From positions 1 to 27,919 of the forward strand of contig JAICEG010000008.1 in assembly GCA_025924295.1 (NCBI GenBank): DNA of 27,919 nt, read 5' to 3'. A model generated the notes under the pieces. The model worked only from the letters and a program-made list of their open reading frames with translations, was not told where the DNA came from and searched no databases. The stretch comes from Vicinamibacteria bacterium (lineage in GTDB: Bacteria > Acidobacteriota > Vicinamibacteria > Vicinamibacterales > UBA2999). This document shows, one piece after another, positions 22,506 through 27,919 of this stretch (position 1 is its first letter; each line of letters starts with the position of its first letter). A program made the translations under genes and the position numbers.

Positions 22506-23136
22506 AACCGTCCGAGAGATTCCCGGCGCCGTCGGCCCACTGGAGGTGCTGCTGGACGCGCCACAAGGCGCGCCGCGCGCCGCCGTCGTCTTTGCGCATC
22601 CCCTCCCGATCCAGGGCGGCACGATGCACACGAAGGTTGTGTTCCAGGCGGCAAAGGCGCTCACGCGAATTGGTTGCGTGGTGCTGAGGTTCAACTTCCG
22701 AGGCGTCGGCCGCAGCGCCGGAACGTGGGACAACGGCCGGGGAGAAATGGACGATTACCGCGCCGCGGCTGACTTCCTGGCGGGGCGGTATCCTGATCTG
22801 GAGATGTGGGCGGCGGGGTTCTCCTTCGGCTCGTACATTGCAATGACCGCAGGCGCAGACGATGAACGGATGTGTGCGCTGATTGGAATCGCGCCGCCGG
22901 TCGATCGCTACGAGTACGCGTCGGTGAAGCTGTCGGCCAAGCCGAAGTTCATCGTGCACGGTGAGGCCGACGAACTGATTCCGCTCAAGGCCGTGCGCGA
23001 GTTCTACGCGCAGCTGCAAGAGCCCAAGGAGTTCGTCGAAATCGACCGCGCGAATCATCTATTCGAAGGGCAGGCCAGTGAAGTTGGTGACGCCCTCGAG
23101 GAATTGCTGACGGATTTCACATGCGGGACGCGGTAA
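22498..23136 (+). CDS. Alpha/beta hydrolase of the COG2945 type
   Basis: A 212-residue cytosolic hydrolase. Family features are FAHPLPIQGGTMHTKVV near the N terminus and VLRFNFRGVGRSAGTWDNG. The triad is Ser109 in the nucleophile elbow AGFSFGSY, Asp158 in HGEADELIP and His187 in ANHLFEG. COG2945-type proteins are predicted hydrolases of unknown substrate. The TTG at 22498 is chosen for its strong ribosome binding site and the immediate start of the conserved domain. The gene overlaps the preceding hydrolase by eight bases and the thiolase by 16 bases, so the three are translated together. Two unrelated hydrolases next to each other within a beta-oxidation cluster may process acyl esters or thioesters. 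Confidence 0.85.
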   Translation: MSETVREIPGAVGPLEVLLDAPQGAPRAAVVFAHPLPIQGGTMHTKVVFQAAKALTRIGCVVLRFNFRGVGRSAGTWDNGRGEMDDYRAAADFLAGRYPDLEMWAAGFSFGSYIAMTAGADDERMCALIGIAPPVDRYEYASVKLSAKPKFIVHGEADELIPLKAVREFYAQLQEPKEFVEIDRANHLFEGQASEVGDALEELLTDFTCGTR

Positions 23137-24302
23137 TCGTTTCGGCGACGCGCACGGCGGTCGGCAAGGCCCCACACGGCGCGTTGAAGACCGTGCGCCC
23201 TGACGAAATGGCCGCCGCCGTCATCGGCGAGGTGTTGCGCCGTGTGCCGGTGCTCGAGCCTTCGCAGGTCGACGACGTGATCATGGGATGCGCGATGCCG
23301 GAGGCCGAGCAGGGTCTCAATGTCGCGCGCATCGCGAGCCTGCGCGCCGGTGTGCCGGTCGATGCGTCAGCGGTCACGATGAACCGGTTCTGCGCCTCGG
23401 GGCTGCAGGCAATCGCTTCGGCAGCGGAACACGTGATGTGCGGCTTTGCCGACATCGTCATCGCGGGCGGCACCGAGTCGATGAGCCTCGTCCCGATGGG
23501 CGGCAACAAGGTCTGCCCGAACCCGACGCTGGTCGAGGAGTACCCCGACGTCTACCTGAGCACGGGACTGGTCGCTGAAAACCACGCCCGCGACTACGGG
23601 ATCTCGCGAGAGGAACAGGACAGGTTCGCGCTGCAAAGTCATGTGCGTGCGATCGCGGCAATCGACGCCGGGCGTTTCGCCGACGAGATCACTCCGCTCA
23701 CGTTCGAGGTCGCGGCGCCCGGATCGAACGGCTCACCGGCCCCTCGCGCCGTGACGTTCTCGCAGGACGAAGGGCCGCGCCGCGATACGTCGGAATCGGC
23801 GCTCGGCAAGCTGCGACCGGCATTTCATGCAAGCGGGACGGTTACGGCTGGAAACTCGTCGCAGACAAGCGATGGGGCGGCGGCAGTCATTGTGATGTCG
23901 GCCGAGGCCGCGCGTGACCGCGGGCTCGAGCCGCTTGCCCGCCTCGTCTCGTTCGCAACCGCCGGCGTCGAGCCGGAGCGCTTCGGGATTGGCCCGGTGC
24001 CCGCGGTGCGCAAGGCACTGGCACGCGCCGGACTGACGCTCGATCAGATCGACCTCATCGAGCTGAACGAGGCGTTCGCAGCGCAGGTGCTGGCGTGCCT
24101 GCGCGAGCTGCCAATGGATCCGGAGCGCCTCAACGTCAACGGCGGCGCGATCGCGCTCGGCCATCCTCTCGGCTGCACGGGCGCCAAGCTCACGACGACG
24201 CTCCTCTATGAGATGCGCCGACGAAACGCGCGCTACGGTCTCGTCACGATGTGTGTAGGAGGCGGCATGGGCGCCGCAGGCATCTTCGAGCGAATTCTGT
24301 AA
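23121..24302 (+). CDS. Acetyl-CoA C-acyltransferase (3-ketoacyl-CoA thiolase)
   Basis: A 393-residue thiolase that cleaves 3-ketoacyl-CoA with CoA to acetyl-CoA and a shortened acyl-CoA, the last step of beta-oxidation. All catalytic elements are present: nucleophile Cys91 in NRFCASGLQA, His348 in ALGHPLGCTGAK, and the acid/base Cys378 in MCVGGGMGAAGIFE. NEAFAAQVLA is also typical. The ATG at 23121 lies inside the end of the hydrolase gene, with a 16-base overlap. The neighbourhood (FadN-like enzyme upstream, acyl-CoA dehydrogenase downstream) favours a degradative thiolase, although biosynthetic acetoacetyl-CoA thiolases look similar. Confidence 0.94.
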   Translation: MRDAVIVSATRTAVGKAPHGALKTVRPDEMAAAVIGEVLRRVPVLEPSQVDDVIMGCAMPEAEQGLNVARIASLRAGVPVDASAVTMNRFCASGLQAIASAAEHVMCGFADIVIAGGTESMSLVPMGGNKVCPNPTLVEEYPDVYLSTGLVAENHARDYGISREEQDRFALQSHVRAIAAIDAGRFADEITPLTFEVAAPGSNGSPAPRAVTFSQDEGPRRDTSESALGKLRPAFHASGTVTAGNSSQTSDGAAAVIVMSAEAARDRGLEPLARLVSFATAGVEPERFGIGPVPAVRKALARAGLTLDQIDLIELNEAFAAQVLACLRELPMDPERLNVNGGAIALGHPLGCTGAKLTTTLLYEMRRRNARYGLVTMCVGGGMGAAGIFERIL

Positions 24303-24344
24303 TGGGGTCGGGAGTCATTTGATCAGGACACTGGCTTCGCAGCT
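24303..24344. other. 42-base gap with a repeat-like GGGGTCGGG string
   Basis: The gap between thiolase and acyl-CoA dehydrogenase begins with TGGGGTCGGGAGTCATTTGA and has no recognisable ribosome binding site. GGGGTCGGG followed by CACTGGC also occurs at the start of the E1 gene (10395-10417). This could be a degraded dispersed repeat or chance. The next ATG is at 24345. Confidence 0.25.
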
Positions 24345-26123
24345 ATGACGACATCAGCTTCGGTTCGAAAAGGCGGTACCTGGCTGCTCGAGGACGCGGC
24401 GGCATCCGACGTCTTCACCCCCGAGCGGCTGACCGACGAGCATCGCCTGATGGCCCAGACGACGACCGAGTTCGTGCAGTCAGAGGTACTGCCGATGCTC
24501 GATCGCATGGAGCAGAAGGACTGGGATCTCGCGAGGTCGCTTCTGCGGCGATGCGGAGAGCTCGGCCTGCTCGGCATCGCGGTGCCCGAGGCCTACGGCG
24601 GCCTCGATCTCGACAAGGCATCGTCTCTCGCCGTGATCGAGCAGATCGGTCCATCGGCCTCGTTTGCGACGACGTTCGGAGGCCAGGCGAACCTCACCAT
24701 CCTGCCGCTCGTGCTGTTCGGCACACCGGCGCAGAAGGAGAAGTACCTGCCGCGACTCGTGAGCGGCGAGATCGTCGGCGCCTACGCCCTCAGTGAGTCG
24801 GGCTCCGGATCGGATGCGCTGGCCGCGAAAACGAGAGCCGTGAAGCAGGCGGACGGAAGCTGGCTCCTCAACGGCGAGAAGATGTGGATCAGCAACGGCG
24901 GTTTCGCCGACGTCATCATCGTCTTTGCCAAGGTGGACGGCGAGCAGTTCACCGCGTTCATCGTGGAGCGGGCGTTCGGCGGCGTCACGTCGGGGAACGA
25001 AGAGCACAAGATGGGGCTGCACGGCTCTTCGACGACGCCGATCCTGCTCCAGGACGCGCGCGTGCCGGCTGACAACGTCCTCGGGGAGATCGGCAAGGGG
25101 CACAAGGTCGCTCTCAACACGCTGAACTACGGTCGCTTCAGCCTTGGAGCGATGTGCATCGGAGGGGCGCGCGCCGCGATTGCCGATGCGGCATCGTATG
25201 CCGCATCGCGGCGGCAGTTCGGACAGCCGATTGCGTCCTTCGGTGCGATCCGGCACAAGCTCGGCGAGATGATCGCGCGCACCTACGCGATCGAGAGCCT
25301 CATCTACCGCACAGCCGGGCTCATCGATGCCACACTCGGCAGCGCCCCGCACGACGGAGCGGCGATTGCCCAGGCCTTCGAGGAGTACGCCATCGAAGCG
25401 TCGATCGCGAAGGTTGCCGGCAGCGAGACGCTCGATTTCGTGCTCGACGAGAACGTCCAGATTCACGGTGGCAACGGCTTCGTCAAGGATTACTCGGCCG
25501 AACGCTACTACCGGGATGCACGCGTCAACCGGATCTTCGAGGGGACCAACGAGATCAATCGATTGCTCATACCTGGCATGCTCGTGCGGCGGGCCATCAA
25601 GGGCGAGATTCCGCTCATCCCGGCTGCACGCCGCCTGCAGGACGAGGTGTTGTCGCCGTCGATTGGCGCGGCAACCGGTTCCGATGACACGCCGCTGGCC
25701 GATGAGCTGCGGGCAATTGCCGCGTTCAAGAAGGTGGCCCTGATGATCATCGGCACAGCGATGCAGACCTACGGCGACAAGCTGACCGATCAGCAGGAGG
25801 TCCTCGGCTATGCAGCCGACATCCTCATGGATACCTACGCGGGCGAGAGCAGCGTGCTCCGGGCGCAGGCGGCCGGGACCTCCGACCCGCGCCATCAGGA
25901 GCTGCATCTGGCCGCAGCCCGTGTGTTCGTGCACGATGCCGGCCTGAGGGTTGAAGCCGGAGCGCGCTCGGCGCTGTCGGCAATGGCCGAGGGCGATACG
26001 CTGCGGACGCTTCTGGCCGCGCTTCGCCGGATCCTGAAGGTCACGCCGGTCAACACGGTTGCACTCCGCCGCACGCTGGCCGATTCGGTCGTAGCTGAGG
26101 GAAAATATCCACTGGGTGCCTAA
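24345..26123 (+). CDS. Acyl-CoA dehydrogenase (FadE/VLCAD-like, long form)
   Basis: An FAD enzyme that introduces the first double bond into acyl-CoA; 592 residues, the length of Bacillus FadE and of mitochondrial VLCAD/ACAD9 rather than the ~380-residue short forms. The core domain runs to about residue 410: GIAVPEAYGGLDLD, AYALSESGSGSDA (flavin contact), NGEKMWISNGGFADV, ASRRQFGQPIASFGAIRHKL, and the catalytic base Glu399 in RIFEGTNEINRL. The extra ~180-residue helical C-terminal domain is the one used in VLCAD-type dimers for membrane association. It follows the thiolase after 42 bases. With the FadN-like enzyme and thiolase it provides all four steps of beta-oxidation. The electron-transfer flavoprotein is not in the window. 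The end overlaps the next gene by eight bases. Confidence 0.94.
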   Translation: MTTSASVRKGGTWLLEDAAASDVFTPERLTDEHRLMAQTTTEFVQSEVLPMLDRMEQKDWDLARSLLRRCGELGLLGIAVPEAYGGLDLDKASSLAVIEQIGPSASFATTFGGQANLTILPLVLFGTPAQKEKYLPRLVSGEIVGAYALSESGSGSDALAAKTRAVKQADGSWLLNGEKMWISNGGFADVIIVFAKVDGEQFTAFIVERAFGGVTSGNEEHKMGLHGSSTTPILLQDARVPADNVLGEIGKGHKVALNTLNYGRFSLGAMCIGGARAAIADAASYAASRRQFGQPIASFGAIRHKLGEMIARTYAIESLIYRTAGLIDATLGSAPHDGAAIAQAFEEYAIEASIAKVAGSETLDFVLDENVQIHGGNGFVKDYSAERYYRDARVNRIFEGTNEINRLLIPGMLVRRAIKGEIPLIPAARRLQDEVLSPSIGAATGSDDTPLADELRAIAAFKKVALMIIGTAMQTYGDKLTDQQEVLGYAADILMDTYAGESSVLRAQAAGTSDPRHQELHLAAARVFVHDAGLRVEAGARSALSAMAEGDTLRTLLAALRRILKVTPVNTVALRRTLADSVVAEGKYPLGA

Positions 26124-26772
26124 GTTGTCCCGACGTCTCCCTCTCGCCGTCACTTTCCTCTCGGCCATTGTGGCGGCTGCGTGTTCATCCGGTCCCGGTG
26201 CGCCCGACGCGTCCACCTCGCAGACGGATGTCGCCGCCTGGCGCTCGATTCGAGACCAGGTGTTCGGCGAAACGGCTGAATGCGGTTCGCCAACGGCAAC
26301 AGAGGACTGTTCGCCGGTGCCCAAAGACAGGCGGGCCGCCATGTTGCCGCTGCGGTATTACGAGATCGATCCCGGCTACAACGTGCCTGCCGCTCTCCGG
26401 ATCTCGGAGAACCGCCCCGTGTTCGAGATGCCGACGTCAACCGGCACACTGCGCCGCATGGAGCGCGTGGGAATCCTCGAGTTCCGGCTCGGTGGTGAGC
26501 CGATGACCCTCGCGGCGTTCGTGCCCGAGGGAACACAGCGAATCGAATCGCTGTTCGTGCCTTTCGCCGATCAGACAACGGGCTCCGAGACCTACTCGGC
26601 GGGCCGCTATCTGGATCTGCATCCGACGCGGACTGGCGTCTATTCGATTGATTTCAACAAGGCCTACAACCCCTACTGCGCCTATAACGACACCTACGAG
26701 TGTCCGTTTCCGCCGCCGTCGAACCGACTGAAGTCCGCGATCCGGGCCGGCGAGAAAGCCCCGGGCGCATGA
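26116..26772 (+). CDS. DUF1684 lipoprotein
   Basis: A 218-residue exported lipoprotein. The N terminus RRLPLAVTFLSAIVAAACSS is a lipoprotein signal with lipobox AAAC; the lipidated Cys is residue 23 from the GTG. The mature part carries the DUF1684 hallmarks: FRLGGEPMTLAAFVPEG, TYSAGRYLDLHPT, and IDFNKAYNPYCAYNDTYECPFPPPSNRL followed by AGEK. DUF1684 proteins are widespread, with no established biochemical function; the invariant NPxCAYN...CP segment suggests a ligand- or metal-binding site. The GTG at 26116 overlaps the acyl-CoA dehydrogenase stop; a TTG at 26125 is an alternative giving the same signal. Its end overlaps the HAD gene as ATGA. A large unrelated ORF lies antisense but looks like a composition artefact. 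Confidence 0.88.
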   Translation: MPKLSRRLPLAVTFLSAIVAAACSSGPGAPDASTSQTDVAAWRSIRDQVFGETAECGSPTATEDCSPVPKDRRAAMLPLRYYEIDPGYNVPAALRISENRPVFEMPTSTGTLRRMERVGILEFRLGGEPMTLAAFVPEGTQRIESLFVPFADQTTGSETYSAGRYLDLHPTRTGVYSIDFNKAYNPYCAYNDTYECPFPPPSNRLKSAIRAGEKAPGA

Positions 26773-27479
26773 GCCGGCCGCTGCAGGCGATCGTCTTCGA
26801 CTTCGACGGTGTGATCGCCAACAGCGAACCGCTCCATCTCCTCGCGTTCCAGCAGGCGCTGGCAGCGGACGGCGTGGAGCTGAGCGCCAGCGACTACTAC
26901 TCCCGCTATCTTGGATATGACGATGTCGGGATGTTCGAGGCGTTGGGCAGGGACCGTGGTCTGGCGATGGCGGGAGGCCGGGTAGCAGCGCTCGTCGCCC
27001 GTAAGGGCGACCACATGGAGGATCTCCTGCGGTCGGGCTCGGTGCTGTTCCCGGGCGCGCTCGAGTTCATTCGCAAGGCCGCGGCCGAAGTCCCGATCGC
27101 GATCGCGTCGGGCGCGCTCCGGCACGAGATCGACAAGGTCATCGACGCCGCCGGCGTGGCGGATCTCTTCTCCACCATCGTGGCGGCGGGTGACACGCCT
27201 GACAGCAAGCCATCGCCCGCACCGTATCGCCTGGCTTTCGAACAACTGCGCGAGCGCACGGGGCGCGCGCTCGACCCGCGACGTTCGGTGGCGATCGAGG
27301 ACTCGCATTGGGGTCTCGAGTCTGCGCGCGGCGCGGGACTGCGACTGGTTGCGGTGACCAGCAGCTACCCGGCCGAGGAGCTCGCGGGCGCCGAGCTGGT
27401 GGTGAACGGGCTGGGAGCGTTGACGCTTCCGGCACTGGACGCGCTGTGCGCGAACCAGGAACGAAGAACGAACAACTGA
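26769..27479 (+). CDS. HAD-superfamily hydrolase (beta-phosphoglucomutase/PGP-like)
   Basis: A 236-residue cytosolic phosphatase or phosphomutase of HAD subfamily IA. Motif I is DFDGV with nucleophile Asp11 and acid/base Asp13; the helical cap follows (NSEPLHLLAFQQAL and onward). Motif II is Ser114 in IASGA, motif III is Lys147 in DSKPSP, and motif IV is EDS at residues 177-179. The cap form resembles beta-phosphoglucomutase, phosphoglycolate phosphatase and related enzymes, but substrate cannot be assigned. The ATG at 26769 overlaps the DUF1684 stop (ATGA); an in-frame extension back to 26700 lies in DUF1684 coding sequence. The last nine residues (NQERRTNN region) are encoded by the heptanucleotide tandem repeat at 27452-27493, which also supplies the stop codon. 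Confidence 0.9.
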   Translation: MSRPLQAIVFDFDGVIANSEPLHLLAFQQALAADGVELSASDYYSRYLGYDDVGMFEALGRDRGLAMAGGRVAALVARKGDHMEDLLRSGSVLFPGALEFIRKAAAEVPIAIASGALRHEIDKVIDAAGVADLFSTIVAAGDTPDSKPSPAPYRLAFEQLRERTGRALDPRRSVAIEDSHWGLESARGAGLRLVAVTSSYPAEELAGAELVVNGLGALTLPALDALCANQERRTNN

Positions 27480-27493
27480 GAACCAAGAACGAC
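27452..27493 (+). repeat. Heptanucleotide tandem repeat, six units, crossing the HAD stop codon
   Basis: Six consecutive 7-base units follow the consensus GAACNAA: GAACCAG, GAACGAA, GAACGAA, CAACTGA, GAACCAA, GAACGAC. The HAD stop TGA lies in unit four. A partly degenerate seventh unit may continue to the GTG at 27499. The A-rich composition stands out from the GC-rich surroundings. Similar GAACNAA strings may be a dispersed repeat in this type of genome, but that is from memory. Confidence 0.6.
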
Positions 27494-27498
27494 TCAAC

Positions 27499-27919
27499 GT
27501 GAAAAACGACCTCGTCGCTGCGCTCGTCGATGCCTCCAACTCCCCGGGGACGGCGCTCGCCCCGGCCGCGCTCGTCGTCGCGCGTGTGGAATGTCCGCGA
27601 CTCGATCCCGAACCGTACATCGCTCGTCTCGATGCGATGGGCGATGCGGCGCGACGCGTCGTGGAGCGTCACGCCTCGTCGAGCGGCGACATGTCGCCGC
27701 AGTGCGGGGTCAAGGCGCTCAACGAATACCTGTTCGACGAGCTGCAGTTCACCGGCAACCGGGACAGGTACGAAGATCCGCGCAACAGCTGCCTCAACGA
27801 AGTGCTCGAGCGCCGTACCGGCATCCCGCTGACGCTGTCGATCGTCTACATGGAAGTCGCGCGCCGGGCAGGGCTGCAGGTTGACGGCATCAATTTCCCG
27901 GGACACTTTCTCGTGCGCT
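27499..27919 (+). CDS. SirB1/transglutaminase-like (Transglut_core2) family protein, 5' part, cut by window end
   Basis: An open frame that runs off the window, giving about 140 residues. The N terminus is helical (MKNDLVAALVDASNSPG). It is followed by a SirB1-type core: ALNEYLFDELQFTGNRDRYEDPRNSCLNEVLERRTGIPLTL in two parts, then SIVYMEVARRAGL and GINFPGHFLVR at the window edge. The segment NSCLNEVLERRTGIP is the hallmark; its Cys may be the transglutaminase-type nucleophile and the His in FPGHFLVR its partner. SirB1-family proteins are of unclear function, sometimes encoded near prmC or kdsA. The GTG at 27499 is chosen as the first in-frame start before the domain; there is no clear ribosome binding site in the repeat-derived leader. 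The missing C-terminal part lies beyond 27919. Confidence 0.85.
   Translation, partial: MKNDLVAALVDASNSPGTALAPAALVVARVECPRLDPEPYIARLDAMGDAARRVVERHASSSGDMSPQCGVKALNEYLFDELQFTGNRDRYEDPRNSCLNEVLERRTGIPLTLSIVYMEVARRAGLQVDGINFPGHFLVR

Noticed and set aside
24480..26342. 620-codon open frame on the minus strand opposite the acyl-CoA dehydrogenase
   Set aside because: The plus-strand gene has intact catalytic motifs over its whole length; the antisense translation is rich in Arg, His and Glu with no recognisable domain. Long antisense ORFs are expected in GC-rich codon usage.

Overview
This is a GC-rich bacterial chromosomal window. All 27 protein genes I can support lie on the + strand and are densely packed, with no gap above about 135 bases. 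I see no tRNA, rRNA, CRISPR array, transposase, phage gene or replication origin. The gene mix suggests an acidobacterial chromosome, possibly Vicinamibacteria-like: a YchF paralogue, an orphan STN-domain protein, a Fsr-type transporter, a fused alpha/beta E1, a GMC dehydrogenase with a gluconate-dehydrogenase-type small subunit, and a fadN/fadA/fadE-like set. That placement is inference from gene content and has not been checked by phylogeny.

Layout. (1) 35-1123: an unusual YchF/DUF933 P-loop NTPase. (2) 1242-4188: a translationally coupled sugar module of GT2 glycosyltransferase, NAD-dependent epimerase/dehydratase and DegT/StrS aminotransferase, joined by two GTGA overlaps. (3) 4209-4880: a secreted STN-domain protein with a Pro/Glu-rich tail. 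(4) 4926-9230: GNAT, YqeY, MurJ and an Fsr-like MFS pump, closely spaced or overlapping. (5) 9258-12543: rhomboid protease, small cupin, and a fused branched-chain-type 2-oxo-acid dehydrogenase E1. (6) 12544-12676: an intergenic pair of REP elements in inverted orientation, forming a REPIN. (7) 12677-16322: secreted beta-propeller-like protein, ABC ATPase and ABC-2 permease, then an amidinotransferase/DDAH-family hydrolase. (8) 16359-18759: Tat-exported small subunit plus FAD/GMC dehydrogenase. (9) 18894-19271: a small conserved protein of unknown function. (10) 19356-26123: a fatty-acid beta-oxidation cluster of fused 3-hydroxyacyl-CoA dehydrogenase/enoyl-CoA hydratase, two alpha/beta hydrolases, thiolase and acyl-CoA dehydrogenase. 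(11) 26116-27919: DUF1684 lipoprotein, HAD phosphatase or mutase, and a SirB1/transglutaminase-like gene cut by the window end.

Two themes run through the window. Coupled genes share start/stop overlaps (GTGA at 2048 and 3079; ATGA at 8013, 14636 and 26769; TGATG at 10002; longer overlaps at 6412, 17053, 22498, 23121 and 26116). Several genes that begin transcription units carry a -10-like hexamer so close to the start codon that the mRNA would have almost no leader (35, 1242, 4209, 10390, 19356); clear Shine-Dalgarno sequences are few. The most unusual non-coding items are the REPIN at 12558-12631, a heptanucleotide tandem repeat that runs across a stop codon (27452-27493), and a perfect 9-bp inverted repeat between a promoter-like element and a start codon (4904-4924). 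I did not find a clearly new multi-gene defence or mobile system. The best candidates for new biology are the SDR whose catalytic tyrosine is replaced by asparagine, the YchF paralogue with a degenerate G3 motif, the orphan STN protein, and the 125-residue conserved protein.
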